NCBI RefSeq assembly: GCF_900103265.1
Contig: NZ_FMWX01000010.1
Coordinates: forward strand, 1 to 64,000
Source of the DNA: Sphingomonas sp. NFR15
Lineage (GTDB): Bacteria > Pseudomonadota > Alphaproteobacteria > Sphingomonadales > Sphingomonadaceae
Direction: 5' to 3'
DNA: 64,000 bases
Shown here: positions 51,107 to 60,599 of the stretch, piece by piece
How positions within the stretch are numbered: the stretch's first letter is position 1
Layout of the letters: each line of letters begins with the position of its first letter
Made by a program: the position numbers and the translations under genes
Notes under the pieces: generated by a model
Seen by the model: only the letters and a program-made list of their open reading frames with translations
Told to the model about the DNA's origin: nothing
Database searches by the model: none

Positions 51107-52390
51107 TCACCCGTCGCCGGCGCGCTCGATGTCCGCGCCGACCGCGCTCAATTTCTCCTCGAGCCGCTCGTAGCCGCGGTCGAGATGATAGACGCGCGCC
51201 ACCTGCGTCTCGCCCTCCGCCGCGAGTCCCGCGAGGATCAGGCTCATCGACGCGCGCAGGTCGGTCGCCATCACCGGCGCACCGACGAGCTTGTTCACGC
51301 CGCGCACCACCGCGGTGCGGCCCGAGACGTGGATGTCCGCGCCCATCCGCGCCAGCTCGGGCACGTGCATATAGCGATTCTCGAAGATCGTCTCGGTCAG
51401 CACGCTGGCGCCGTCGGCGAGCGTCAGCATCGCCATGAACTGCGCCTGCATGTCGGTCGCGAAGCCGGGGAAGGGCGCGGTCGAGAGCGTCAGCGGCCGC
51501 AGCCGCTCGGGCGCGGAGACGTGGAGCACAGTGCCGCGCTCCTCCACCGTCACCCCCGCCGAGACCAGCGCGGCGATCGTCGCGCGCATGTCCTCCGGCA
51601 CCACCCCGACCAGATCGAGCGTGCCGCCGGTGATCGCCGCCGCGCACGCATAGCTGCCCGCCTCGATCCGGTCGGGCATCACCGCATAGGTCGCGCCGTG
51701 CAGCCGTTCGACCCCGGTGATCTCCAGCGTCTCGGTGCCGATCCCGGTGATCTTCGCGCCCATCGCGACCAGGCAGTTGCACAGGTCGACGATCTCGGGC
51801 TCGCGCGCGGCATTGCCGATCCGCGAGACGCCCCGCGCCGTCACCGCCGCCATCACCGCATTCTCGGTCGCGCCGACCGAGACGATCGGGAAGACGTAAT
51901 CGCCGCCCGCCAGCCGCCCGCCCGGCGCGGTCGCCTTCACATAGCCCGCCGCCAGCTCGATCTCGGCGCCGAGCGCCTCCAGCGCCTTCAGATGCAGGTC
52001 GATCGGCCGGTTGCCGATCGCGCAGCCGCCGGGCAGCGACACCGTCGCCTCGCCCGCGCGGCCGACCAGCGGGCCGAGCACGAGGATCGAGGCGCGCATC
52101 TTGCGCACGATGTCGTACGGCGCCTCGGTCGAGGTCAGCTTGCCCGCGCGGATCGTCATCACCCGCCCGAAATCCTCGGGCCGTGCGCCCTCGATCTGGG
52201 TCGAAGCGCCGAGCTGGTTGAGCAGATGCCCGAAACTGTCGACGTCGGCGAGCCGCGGCAGGTTGCGCAGCGTCAGCGGTTCCTCGGTCAGCAGCGCGCA
52301 CGGCATCAGCGTCAGCGCGGCGTTCTTGGCACCGGAAATGGGGAGGCGGCCCGACAGGCGTTTGCCGCCACGAATGATGATGCGATCCAT
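51107..52390 (-). CDS. murA: UDP-N-acetylglucosamine 1-carboxyvinyltransferase MurA
   Basis: A 427-residue first enzyme of peptidoglycan precursor synthesis, adding enolpyruvate to UDP-GlcNAc. The active-site loop is LPGGCAIGNRPIDLHL with Cys123 (Cys115 in E. coli), which predicts fosfomycin sensitivity. The ISGAKNAAL start and MATDLRASMSLILAGL are conserved. Monocistronic, and divergent from the Crp/Fnr gene with 142 bases between starts. Confidence 0.96.
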   Translation of the reverse strand: MDRIIIRGGKRLSGRLPISGAKNAALTLMPCALLTEEPLTLRNLPRLADVDSFGHLLNQLGASTQIEGARPEDFGRVMTIRAGKLTSTEAPYDIVRKMRASILVLGPLVGRAGEATVSLPGGCAIGNRPIDLHLKALEALGAEIELAAGYVKATAPGGRLAGGDYVFPIVSVGATENAVMAAVTARGVSRIGNAAREPEIVDLCNCLVAMGAKITGIGTETLEITGVERLHGATYAVMPDRIEAGSYACAAAITGGTLDLVGVVPEDMRATIAALVSAGVTVEERGTVLHVSAPERLRPLTLSTAPFPGFATDMQAQFMAMLTLADGASVLTETIFENRYMHVPELARMGADIHVSGRTAVVRGVNKLVGAPVMATDLRASMSLILAGLAAEGETQVARVYHLDRGYERLEEKLSAVGADIERAGDG

Positions 52391-52532
52391 CCGCCGGCTA
52401 TTATCGTCTCGCGCCTTCCGCGCAAGCCGGCGCGGCGCGCGCAAAGTGGAATGTGTCGGCTTCGAGACACCCTTGATCGACTTTAATGCACTGATTTTAC
52501 AGGACTGCTTTGGATCGCGGACCAGTGGGGGA

Positions 52533-53279
52533 ATGTTACGAGTGCCTGGCAGTTGCTTCGCCGACCGTCTCAACGACATGGTCGCGCTGACGGATGTGGA
52601 ATACCGAGCGCTTGAGCGTCTGGAGGAACGGGAACGGCGTCTTCGCCGCGGTGTCACGCTGCAGCGCGAGAATGATCGCGTCGGCGAAGTGTTCGTGTTG
52701 CGGTCCGGCCGGATGATGAGCTCGGTGTTGCTCGACGACGGCAGCCGGCAGATCCTGCGCATCCATTCCTCGGGCGATCTGCTCGCCGTCTCGAACCTGA
52801 TCTACGACGACGCGCCCGAGACGATCACCGCCCTGTCCGATTGCACCGTCGCGCCGTTCGAACGCGCCGCGTTCAGCGCCTTGCTGGTCGAGCATCCGCG
52901 TCTCGCCGCGCTGATCCTGGTCTATAACCAGATCGAGCGGGTCGCGCTGACCGACCGGCTCGCCGCGCTCGGCCGCACCTCGGCCAAGGCACGCGTGGCG
53001 GCGGTGCTGATCGAGATGCGCAACCGCGCGCGGATGCTCGACAAGAGCGTCGGCGACAGTTTCGCGCTCGGGCTGACGCAGGAGGAGATCGGCGACGCGA
53101 CCGGCCTCACCGCCGTCCACGTCAACCGCATGCTGCGCCAGTTGGAGGAGGAGCGGCTGATCGCGCGCGAGGCGGGCCGGGTGCGCTTTCTCGACGAACG
53201 CGCGCTGGCGCGCTCGGCCAATTTCATCGATCGCTACGCGGGTCTGGAACTCGGCTGGCTGCCCGCCTCGCGGGGATAA
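52533..53279 (+). CDS. Crp/Fnr family transcriptional regulator
   Basis: A 248-residue regulator with a cyclic-nucleotide-binding-like sensor domain (about 15-130: VGEVFVLRSGRMMSSVLLDDGSRQILRIHSSGDLL) and a C-terminal winged helix (about 150-225: LGLTQEEIGDATGLTAVHVNRMLRQLEEERLI). The FNR iron-sulphur cysteines are absent; only two Cys are found. The ligand is unknown. The ATG at 52533 is preferred because SCFADRL resembles the N-terminus of sphingomonad relatives. ATG 52578 is an alternative. A weak promoter TTGATC-17-TTTACA (52473-52501) precedes it. Confidence 0.87.
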   Translation: MLRVPGSCFADRLNDMVALTDVEYRALERLEERERRLRRGVTLQRENDRVGEVFVLRSGRMMSSVLLDDGSRQILRIHSSGDLLAVSNLIYDDAPETITALSDCTVAPFERAAFSALLVEHPRLAALILVYNQIERVALTDRLAALGRTSAKARVAAVLIEMRNRARMLDKSVGDSFALGLTQEEIGDATGLTAVHVNRMLRQLEEERLIAREAGRVRFLDERALARSANFIDRYAGLELGWLPASRG

Positions 53280-53335
53280 CGGCCAGGCCGCGATGCCGGG
53301 CCAAACCGCGCCGGGTGAGGCTCAGCGGCGGCGGG

Positions 53336-53689
53336 TCACGCCTTTTCCAGCATGCATTGCAGCGGATGCTGGTTCTGCCGGGCGAATTCGGTCACCTGCG
53401 CGACCTTGGTCTCGGCGACCTCATAGCTGAAGATGCCGCACACGCCGACGCCCTTCTGGTGGACGTGGAGCATCACCCGCGTCGCCGCCTCCATGTCCAT
53501 GCGGAAGAAGCGCTGAAGCACGAGCACGACGAACTCCATCGGCGTGTAATCGTCGTTGAGCAGCAGCACGCGGTACGGCGTCGGCTGCTTGGTGCGGGCA
53601 CGCGTGCGGGTCGCGACACCAAGCCCGGTGCCGTCGTCATCGCCGTCCGTGTGCTCGGCCATCGTCGTGGGTGTGGGTGCGTCGATCAT
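53336..53689 (-). CDS. clpS: ATP-dependent Clp protease adaptor ClpS
   Basis: A 117-residue adaptor that delivers N-degron substrates to ClpAP. After about 35 acidic or disordered residues comes the core PYRVLLLNDDYTPMEFVVLVLQRFF, with the substrate-pocket Asp pair, then HVHQKGVGVCGIFSYEVAETKV. The start is uncertain. Met at 53689 is used, with 53710 and 53662 also possible. clpA is not adjacent. Confidence 0.93.
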   Translation of the reverse strand: MIDAPTPTTMAEHTDGDDDGTGLGVATRTRARTKQPTPYRVLLLNDDYTPMEFVVLVLQRFFRMDMEAATRVMLHVHQKGVGVCGIFSYEVAETKVAQVTEFARQNQHPLQCMLEKA

Positions 53690-53839
53690 GGCGAGACGAA
53701 AATATGGCATCGCACCGGCCAAGGGCAAGGGGGTCTTGACCGATCCCCGGTTTTTGCGTCGATCACGCCCGAAGCAGGAAGCCGCCCGCGCCCCCGTTCG
53801 GGCTTAGACCCGTTCGGGGGGCGGGCGGGCCGGCGGTGC

Positions 53840-55039
53840 CTAGCGCAGCGCCGCGCACGCCTCCTGGATCCGCTCGCACGCCTTGGTCAGCAGTTCGTCG
53901 CTGGTCGCATAGCTGATCCGCATCGCCGGCGAGAGGCCGAACGCCGCGCCCTGCACCGCCGCCACCTTGGCATCGTCGAGCAGATAGCCGACGAAGTCCT
54001 CGTCGGTCTCGATCCGCTTGCCGCCCGGCGTGGTCTTGCCGATCAGCGCGGAGAATTCGGGATATACGTAGAAGGCGCCCTCGGGCTTGGGGCAGGTCAT
54101 GCCCTCGGCCTGGTTGAGCATCCCCACGACGAGATCGCGCCGGCGCTGGAACAGCGCGGCGTTGTCCTTGAGGAACCCCTGGTCGCCGGTCAGCGCCGCG
54201 ACCGATGCCGCCTGCGCGATCGAACACGGGTTGCTGGTCGATTGCGACTGAAGCTTCGCCATCGCCTTGATCAGCCACGGCGCGCCGCCGGCGAAACCGA
54301 TCCGCCAGCCGGTCATCGCATAGGCCTTCGAACAGCCGTTGGCGGTCAGCGTGCGCTCGTACAGCGACGGGCAGACCTGCGCGATCGTGGTGAACTTGAA
54401 ATCGTCGAACAGGATATGCTCGTACATGTCGTCGGCGAAGATCCACACGTGCGGATGCGCCTCCAGCACCGCGCCCAGCGCTTTCAGCTCGGCCTCACTA
54501 TAGGCGGCGCCGGTCGGGTTGGACGGCGAGTTGAGGATCACCCACTTGGTCTTCGGCGTGATCGCCGCGTCGAGCTGCTCGGGGGTGATCTTGTACTGCT
54601 GGTCGGCGCCCGCCGCGACGAACACCGGCGTACCGCCCGCGAACAGCACGACATCGGGATAGCTCACCCAATACGGTGCGGGGATCACCACCTCGTCGCC
54701 GGCGTCGAGCGTCGCCACCATCGCGTTGAACAAGGTGTGCTTGCCGCCCGAATTCACGCTGATCTGGTCGCGCGTGTAGGCGAGGCCGTTGTCGCGCAGA
54801 TATTTCTGCGCGATCGCGTCCTTCAGCTCGGGGGTGCCATCGACGTTGGTATATTTGGTCTGCCCGTCGCGAATCGCCTTGATGCCCGCTTCCTTGATGA
54901 AATCGGGCGTGTCGAAATCGGGTTCGCCGGCGCCCAGGCCGATCACGTCGACGCCGGCGCGCTTCAGTTCCTGCACGCGCGAGGTGATCGCGAGCGTGGG
55001 CGAGGGCTTGATGCGGGCGAGCGCGGCGGATGGGTGCAT
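53840..55039 (-). CDS. Aspartate-type pyridoxal phosphate aminotransferase
   Basis: A 399-residue class I aminotransferase of the Ib (AspC/thermophilic AspAT) group. It has IGLGAGEPDFDTPDFIKEAG, KYTNVDGTPELKDAIAQK, NSPSNPTGAAYS and NGCSKAYAMTGWRIGF with the PLP lysine. Arg of MRISYATS binds the substrate carboxylate. It is the probable aspartate (possibly also prephenate) aminotransferase. It lies 33 bases downstream of pabBC on the same strand. A GC-rich imperfect hairpin (about 53781-53820) lies just past its stop. Confidence 0.92.
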   Translation of the reverse strand: MHPSAALARIKPSPTLAITSRVQELKRAGVDVIGLGAGEPDFDTPDFIKEAGIKAIRDGQTKYTNVDGTPELKDAIAQKYLRDNGLAYTRDQISVNSGGKHTLFNAMVATLDAGDEVVIPAPYWVSYPDVVLFAGGTPVFVAAGADQQYKITPEQLDAAITPKTKWVILNSPSNPTGAAYSEAELKALGAVLEAHPHVWIFADDMYEHILFDDFKFTTIAQVCPSLYERTLTANGCSKAYAMTGWRIGFAGGAPWLIKAMAKLQSQSTSNPCSIAQAASVAALTGDQGFLKDNAALFQRRRDLVVGMLNQAEGMTCPKPEGAFYVYPEFSALIGKTTPGGKRIETDEDFVGYLLDDAKVAAVQGAAFGLSPAMRISYATSDELLTKACERIQEACAALR

Positions 55040-55072
55040 GAGAAAGACGCCTCTATAGGGAAAGCGGCGCGG

Positions 55073-56857
55073 CTATAGACTGGCCTTCGCAGGCTTCGCA
55101 ACCGTCACGACCGCCGGAATCAGCCCGCGCAGCGCGTTGCCGATGAAGAAGCCGCCCGCGAGATCGGCGGCGGTCAGATCGCCCTCGATCGCCTTGCCCT
55201 CCGCGATCAGCGCCGCGCGCAGCACCCCCGGCAGCAGCCCGCGCGCCAGCGGCGGCGTCACCAGCACGCCGCCGCGCGCCACGAACAGCGCGGTGAAGCT
55301 CCCCTCGGTCAGCGCGCCGGAAGGGTCGGCGAACAGCACCTCGAACGTGCCCGCCGCGACGCGCGCCGCGTCGTAGAAGCCGCGATCGGTGGTCTTGTGG
55401 CGCAGGCGGATGTCGCCCGGATCGACCGGCAGCGGCACCACCGCGACCGGCACCGGCCCCGCCGGCGGCGCGGGCAGCGGCGACACCTCTATCGCGATCG
55501 CGCCGCTTCGCGCCAGCAACAGCCGCAGCCGGCGCGGCTCGCGCAGCCGGAAGGTCGCCGCCTGAAGCTCGTTGCGCGCGATGTGGCGATCGAACACGAA
55601 GCCGAACGCCGCGGCGCTCGCCCGCATCCGCGCGAGGTGGCGTTCGAGCCGCGCCACCCCCGTTAGCGGGTCGAACCGCATCGTCTCGATCAGGTCGAAG
55701 CCGGGGCCGGGCGTGGCGAGGAACGCGCTCTTGGTCCGCGTCTCGGCCCATTCGTCGCTAGCGCGCGAATCGGCGACGATCCCGCCGCCCACCCCGAAGC
55801 TCGCTGTGTCCGCGCCGTCGGGCAGCGTCAGCGTGCGGATCGCGACGTTGAACGCGGCGTCCCCGTCCGCGTCGATCCGCCCGATCGCGCCGGTATAGAC
55901 GTCGCGGCGCGTGTCCTCGACCTCGCCGATCACCTCCATCGCGCGCAGCTTGGGCGCGCCGGTGATCGAACCGCACGGGAACAGCGCCGCCAGCACGTCC
56001 ACCGCGTCACGCCCCTCGGCCAGCCGCGCGGCGACGGTCGAGACCATCTGCTGGACCGTCGGATAGCGCTCGACCGCGAACAGATCGGGCACCGCGACGC
56101 TCCCCGCCGCCGCGACGCGGGCGAGATCGTTGCGCATCAGATCGACGATCATCAAATTCTCGGCGCGCTGCTTGGGATCGGCGGCGAGCGTGGCGGCGAG
56201 CGCGTCGTCCTCCGCGCGCGTCGCGCCGCGCGGCGCGGTGCCCTTCATCGGGCGGCAGCGCAGCTCGCGCCCCGACAGCGCGAAGAACGATTCGGGCGAC
56301 AGCGACAGCAGCCAGCGCGCGCCGTCGTGAACCAGCGCGCCGAACCCGCCGCGCGCCCGCGCGCGCAACTGCGCATAGGCCGCGCGCGGATCGCCCAGCA
56401 CCGGCACGCGCGCGCGGTAGGTGAGATTGGCCTGGTAGATGTCGCCCGCGACGATCAGCTCGCGCACGCGGGCGAAGCGCGCGGCATAGTCGGCAAAGGC
56501 GATGTCCGGTTCGGGCGCGCCGATCCACGCCCCGTCCGGGTCGGGCAGCAGCGCCGCCACGTCGGCCACCTCGTCCCAGCGCTCGAACAGCCCGAACCAT
56601 AGCAGCGGCGCGTCCGTCGGCGGCGCGGCGCCCGCGATCGGCTCGAACGCCGCCGCCGCCTCATAGGCGAGATAGCCGGCGGCGTGCAGCCCGGCGCGCC
56701 GGCCCGCGCGCACCGCCTCCAGCGCGGGCCGGACCTCGGCGGCATCATATGCCGCCACGATCCGCACCGGATCACGGTACAGCCGCGCGCGCCCGGCGCT
56801 GGCCCGAACCTCGCTGTAATCGTCGAGCAGGACGAAAGGGGCGTCACGCGGCGGCAT
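55073..56857 (-). CDS. pabB: Fused aminodeoxychorismate synthase I / ADC lyase (PabB-PabC)
   Basis: A 594-residue bifunctional protein of p-aminobenzoate synthesis for folate. Residues 1-385 are chorismate-binding PabB with GDIYQANLT, PMKGTAPRG (Lys for chorismate amination), NLMIVDLMRNDLAR, CGSITGAPKLRAMEVI and GVGGGIVADS. Residues about 390-594 are a class IV PLP aminotransferase like PabC (RLRHKTTDRGFYD with PLP lysine, LTEGSFTALFV, GLLPGVLR). A glutamine amidotransferase (PabA) gene is not adjacent. Start ATG 56857. Confidence 0.92.
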   Translation of the reverse strand: MPPRDAPFVLLDDYSEVRASAGRARLYRDPVRIVAAYDAAEVRPALEAVRAGRRAGLHAAGYLAYEAAAAFEPIAGAAPPTDAPLLWFGLFERWDEVADVAALLPDPDGAWIGAPEPDIAFADYAARFARVRELIVAGDIYQANLTYRARVPVLGDPRAAYAQLRARARGGFGALVHDGARWLLSLSPESFFALSGRELRCRPMKGTAPRGATRAEDDALAATLAADPKQRAENLMIVDLMRNDLARVAAAGSVAVPDLFAVERYPTVQQMVSTVAARLAEGRDAVDVLAALFPCGSITGAPKLRAMEVIGEVEDTRRDVYTGAIGRIDADGDAAFNVAIRTLTLPDGADTASFGVGGGIVADSRASDEWAETRTKSAFLATPGPGFDLIETMRFDPLTGVARLERHLARMRASAAAFGFVFDRHIARNELQAATFRLREPRRLRLLLARSGAIAIEVSPLPAPPAGPVPVAVVPLPVDPGDIRLRHKTTDRGFYDAARVAAGTFEVLFADPSGALTEGSFTALFVARGGVLVTPPLARGLLPGVLRAALIAEGKAIEGDLTAADLAGGFFIGNALRGLIPAVVTVAKPAKASL

Positions 56858-56944
56858 TTCCGGCGCACAGATGCAGCGGTTATGCCCCCAGGGGCAAGCC
56901 CCGGCTCTTGTCCGCCCTGGCGATGGTTTCTATCTCGGCGCGAT

Positions 56945-57604
56945 ATGGCCAATCCTCCCCTCCGCGCGACGATCATCCCGGTCACGCCGCTCCAGCAGAA
57001 TTGCACGCTGTTCTGGTGCACCGAAACGATGCGCGGCGCCTTCGTCGATCCGGGCGGGGATCTGCCCAAGCTGCGCGCGGCGGCGGCGCAGCACGGTGTC
57101 ACGGTCGAGAAGATCCTCATCACCCACGGCCATATCGACCATTGCGGCTCGGCCGGCCCGTTCGCGCGGGAACTCGGCGCGCCGATCGAGGGGCCGCACG
57201 AGGCCGATCGCTTCTGGATCGCCCGGCTCGCCGACGACGGCCGCAATTATGGCGTGCCCGGCACCCCGTTCGAGCCCGACCGCTGGCTGGCCGACGGCGA
57301 TACGGTGACCGTCGGCAATCTGACGCTCGACGTCTATCACTGCCCCGGCCACACGCCGGGCCATGTCGTGTTCCACCACGCGCCGTCGAAGCTGGCGATC
57401 GTCGGCGACGTGCTGTTCGCCGGCTCGATCGGCCGGACCGATTTCCCGATGGGCAATCATCAGGATCTGCTCGACGCGATCGTCACCAAGCTGTGGCCGC
57501 TCGGCGGCGACACCGCCTTCATCCCCGGCCACAACCAGATGAGCACCTTCGCGCAGGAACGCGCCAGCAACCCCTATGTGAGCGACGCGGCGCTGGCGGC
57601 CTGA
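56945..57604 (+). CDS. Metallo-beta-lactamase fold hydrolase (GloB/YcbL-like)
   Basis: A 219-residue dinuclear metal hydrolase. The metal motif THGHIDHCG gives His61, His63, Asp65 and His66, with His136 in PGHTPGH, Asp155 in VGDVLF and His196 in IPGHN. Size and SIGRTDFPMG match the short glyoxalase II-like YcbL group, so a thioester hydrolase role is likely. ATG 56945 lacks a clear ribosome-binding site. Divergent from pabBC with 87 bases between starts. Confidence 0.9.
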   Translation: MANPPLRATIIPVTPLQQNCTLFWCTETMRGAFVDPGGDLPKLRAAAAQHGVTVEKILITHGHIDHCGSAGPFARELGAPIEGPHEADRFWIARLADDGRNYGVPGTPFEPDRWLADGDTVTVGNLTLDVYHCPGHTPGHVVFHHAPSKLAIVGDVLFAGSIGRTDFPMGNHQDLLDAIVTKLWPLGGDTAFIPGHNQMSTFAQERASNPYVSDAALAA

Positions 57605-57616
57605 CCGACATTCCCA

Positions 57617-57691
57617 GCCGGTTCGTGTCGAGCGAAGTCGAGACACCGGCGCTGCGGACGTGTCTCTCGACTTCGCTCGGGACGAACGGCT
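57617..57691. repeat. Extragenic inverted repeat (family A)
   Basis: GCCGGTTCGTGTCGAGCGAA at the left and TTCGCTCGGGACGAACGGC at the right are near reverse complements. It lies between the convergent hydrolase and MAPEG genes. Confidence 0.8.
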
Positions 57692-57703
57692 TTCACGCTG
57701 GCC

Positions 57704-58138
57704 TCACCGCACCCGAATCACCGTCTCCGTCACCACCCGCCCGGAGCCGCCGATGAACGGCAGCGTCACCGCATAGGCTGACAGCCCGAGCAGCACCGCG
57801 AAGGTCACCGCCGTGCCGCCCTCGCGGCCGCCCGGCATGCCGTCCATGCCGAGCGCGTGCGCGATTCGCGCGATCAGGAAGACCGAACTCACCGCCCACA
57901 GCCACGTCGGGCTGCCGATCGAAAGTTCGATCAGGCCGATCAGCAGCAGCACGAACGGCGCATATTCGACGAAATTGGCGTGCGCGCGCATCCGGCGGAT
58001 CAGCGGCAGGTTGCCGCCGTCGCCCAGCTCGACGCCGGTTTCGCGCCGGATCAGCCCGGTGCGCGCCGCCAGCCAGAAGTTGATGATGCCCGCCCCGCCG
58101 ACGGCGGTGAGCGTGATCGGCAGCAGGACAGGCGCCAA
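57704..58138 (-). CDS. MAPEG family membrane protein
   Basis: A 144-residue four-helix membrane protein. The loop RMRAHANFVEYAPFVLLLIGLIE is the MAPEG hallmark (glutathione-related membrane enzymes, YecN-like). It is followed by RIAHALGMDG. Bacterial members may have glutathione transferase activity, but the substrate here is unknown. It may start at ATG 58138. Divergent from rpmF. Confidence 0.87.
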   Translation of the reverse strand: MAPVLLPITLTAVGGAGIINFWLAARTGLIRRETGVELGDGGNLPLIRRMRAHANFVEYAPFVLLLIGLIELSIGSPTWLWAVSSVFLIARIAHALGMDGMPGGREGGTAVTFAVLLGLSAYAVTLPFIGGSGRVVTETVIRVR

Positions 58139-58188
58139 GATTCGATCCTTTCGTGAGAGGCCCGCGCTGTGCCACCGTGCCTCACCGC

Positions 58189-58216
58189 TTGCAACGGCGC
58201 GGAGAATCGCTATAGG
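58189..58216 (+). promoter_or_regulatory. Predicted promoter of the rpmF-plsX-fabH operon
   Basis: TTGCAA (58189-58194), a 16-base spacer and TATAGG (58211-58216) fit a sigma-70 promoter and precede rpmF by 130 bases. That leaves a leader of about 120 bases. Confidence 0.5.
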
Positions 58217-58345
58217 CGCGGTGCTTCGCGATGCGTTCGGCCGCAGGTGCCACCGCGGCCGACCCTCAACCGTCGGTCACGTGGCTATTGGGTCCGGGCG
58301 AATCGCCCCGAATCGAACACGCAACAAGCACAAGGTTTCGCCGAA

Positions 58346-58525
58346 ATGGCCGTCCCCAAGAGAAAAACTACGCCGTCCAAGCGCGGCATGCGCCGGGCCC
58401 ACGATGCGCTGAGCATCGAATCGTTTCAGGAATGCCCGAACTGTGGTGAACTGAAGCGTCCGCACAATCTCTGCAATTCGTGCGGCCATTACAACGGCCG
58501 CGAGATCGTCTCGGTCGAGGGCTGA
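58346..58525 (+). CDS. rpmF: 50S ribosomal protein L32
   Basis: A 59-residue ribosomal protein beginning MAVPKRKTTPSKRGMRRAHDAL. Four zinc-ribbon cysteines (30, 33, 43, 46) are intact in CPNCG and CNSCG, so this is the zinc-binding form. It lies 23 bases before plsX, the usual order. Confidence 0.97.
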   Translation: MAVPKRKTTPSKRGMRRAHDALSIESFQECPNCGELKRPHNLCNSCGHYNGREIVSVEG

Positions 58526-58548
58526 TCTCTGCGGAACGGGGGGCGAAA

Positions 58549-59592
58549 GTGACGAACGGCTCCCGGATCGCCGTTGACGCGATGGGTGGCGACGAAGGGC
58601 TGGCGGTGATGCTGGCCGGGGTCGCGCGCGCGCGTCGTCAGTTCGAAGGCCAGGGATCGGACCTGCGCTTCATCCTCGTGGGGGATGAGGCGGCGATCAC
58701 GCACGGGCTGAAGAATCATCCCAACCTGACCGCGCATTCGGAGATCGTCCACGCCCCCGAGGTGGTGGGATCGTCCGACAAGCCGAGCCAGGCGATCCGT
58801 CGCGCGAAGACCACGTCGATGGGTGTCGCCATCGACATGGTCAAGCAGGGCCGCGCCGCCGCCGCGGTGTCGTCGGGCAACACCGGCGCGCTGATGGCGA
58901 TGGCCAAGCTCTCGCTGCGCACGATGCCCGGCATCGACCGCCCCGCGCTCGCCGCGATGATGCCCTCGCTCGGCGAGAATGACGTCGTCGTGCTCGATCT
59001 CGGCGCGAACACCGAATGCACCGCGCGCAACCTCGTCCAGTTCGCGGTGATGGGCGCCGCCTATGCGCGCACCACGCTCGATCTCCAGAGCCCGCGCGTC
59101 GCGCTGCTCAACATCGGCAGCGAGGACCAGAAGGGCACCGACGAGATCCGCGACGCCGCGCAGACGCTGCGCCTCGCGACTCACCTGCCGATGAGCTTCA
59201 CCGGCTTCATCGAGGGCGACCGGCTCTCGCGCGGCGAGGTCGATGTCATCGTGTGCGACGGCTTCTCCGGCAACATCGCGCTGAAGACCGCCGAGGGCAC
59301 CGCGCGCTTCGTCGCCGATCTGCTGCGCCGCGCGTTCAAGAGTTCGATGCGCTCGAAGATCGGCTTCCTGATCTCCAAGCCCGCGACCGATCTGCTGCGC
59401 CACCATCTCGACCCCAACAACCATAACGGCGCGGTTTTCCTCGGGCTCAACGGGCTGGTGCTCAAGAGCCACGGCGGCGCCAACGAAATCGGTGTCGCCA
59501 CCGCGATCGGCGTCGCCGCCAAGATGGTGCGCGACGATCTCACCCGGCGCATCGCCGAGGATCTTGGCAATTTCGAAGCAAAAGCGGCCTGA
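58549..59592 (+). CDS. plsX: Phosphate acyltransferase PlsX
   Basis: A 347-residue enzyme making acyl-phosphate from acyl-ACP for phospholipid synthesis. It opens with RIAVDAMGGDEGL, then SSGNTGALMAMA, LDLGANTECTARNL, CDGFSGNIALKTAEG and a C-terminal HGGANEIGVATAI, all family-specific. The start is a GTG at 58549 preceded by a G-rich site. It lies in an operon between rpmF and fabH. Confidence 0.95.
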   Translation: MTNGSRIAVDAMGGDEGLAVMLAGVARARRQFEGQGSDLRFILVGDEAAITHGLKNHPNLTAHSEIVHAPEVVGSSDKPSQAIRRAKTTSMGVAIDMVKQGRAAAAVSSGNTGALMAMAKLSLRTMPGIDRPALAAMMPSLGENDVVVLDLGANTECTARNLVQFAVMGAAYARTTLDLQSPRVALLNIGSEDQKGTDEIRDAAQTLRLATHLPMSFTGFIEGDRLSRGEVDVIVCDGFSGNIALKTAEGTARFVADLLRRAFKSSMRSKIGFLISKPATDLLRHHLDPNNHNGAVFLGLNGLVLKSHGGANEIGVATAIGVAAKMVRDDLTRRIAEDLGNFEAKAA

Positions 59593-59627
59593 ACGAGCCG
59601 CACCCTGGGCCGCTTGAAGGAAACAGC

Positions 59628-60599
59628 ATGATTCGCGCCGTCATCACCGGTACCGGCTCCGCGCTGCCAGCGCGCCGGGTGTCCAACGCGCAGCTTGCCG
59701 AAACGGTCGACACCTCGGACGAATGGATCGTCGAGCGCACCGGTATCCGCTTCCGCCACATCGCCGACGAGCATGAGACCACCGCCACGCTCGGCGCCGA
59801 CGCCGCCCGCGCCGCGCTCGCCGCCGCCGGCGCGGCCGCGCGCGACATCGACCTCATCGTGCTGGCGACCGCGACGCCCGACCAGACCTTCCCGTCGAGC
59901 GCGACCAAGATCCAGGCGCTGCTCGGCATCGACGATTGCGTCGCGTTCGACGTGGCGGCGGTCTGCTCGGGCTTTCTCTACGCGCTCCAGGTCGCCGACA
60001 GCATGATTCGCGCGGGCGCGGTGCGGCGCGCGCTGGTGATCGGTTCGGAGACGTTCAGCCGCATCCTCGACTGGGAAGACCGCGCCACCTGCGTGCTGTT
60101 CGGCGACGGCGCCGGGGCGATCGTGCTCGAGGCGCGCGAAAGTGACGCCGCCGCCGATGCCCAGGGCGTGCTCGCGGTGCGGCTCCACGCCGATGGCCGC
60201 CACAACCAGTTGCTCTATGTCGATGGCGGCCCCTCGACCACCGGCACCGTCGGCAAGCTGCGCATGAAGGGCCGCGAGGTGTTCCGCCACGCCGTCGTCA
60301 ATCTGGCGGCGGTGCTGACCGAGACGATGGCGGCCGCCGGGCTCGCACCGGACGCGATCGACTGGCTGGTGCCGCATCAGGCCAATGCGCGCATCCTCGA
60401 TGCCACCGCGAAGAAGCTCGGCCTGTCGCCCGACAAGGTCGTCGTCACGGTCGATCGCCATGCCAACACCTCCGCCGCCTCGGTGCCGCTCGCGCTCGAC
60501 ACGGCGGTGCGCGACGGCCGGATCAAGCACGGTGACCTGATCGTGCTGGAGGCGATGGGCGGCGGCTTCACCTGGGGCGCGGCGGTGGTGCGCTTCTAG
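59628..60599 (+). CDS. fabH: 3-oxoacyl-[ACP] synthase III FabH
   Basis: A 323-residue condensing enzyme starting fatty acid synthesis from acetyl-CoA and malonyl-ACP. The catalytic triad is Cys113 (DVAAVCSGF), His250 (VPHQANARI) and Asn280 (HANTSAAS). ERTGIRFRHIAD is conserved. The ATG has AAGGAAA upstream and follows plsX by 35 bases. Confidence 0.96.
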   Translation: MIRAVITGTGSALPARRVSNAQLAETVDTSDEWIVERTGIRFRHIADEHETTATLGADAARAALAAAGAAARDIDLIVLATATPDQTFPSSATKIQALLGIDDCVAFDVAAVCSGFLYALQVADSMIRAGAVRRALVIGSETFSRILDWEDRATCVLFGDGAGAIVLEARESDAAADAQGVLAVRLHADGRHNQLLYVDGGPSTTGTVGKLRMKGREVFRHAVVNLAAVLTETMAAAGLAPDAIDWLVPHQANARILDATAKKLGLSPDKVVVTVDRHANTSAASVPLALDTAVRDGRIKHGDLIVLEAMGGGFTWGAAVVRF

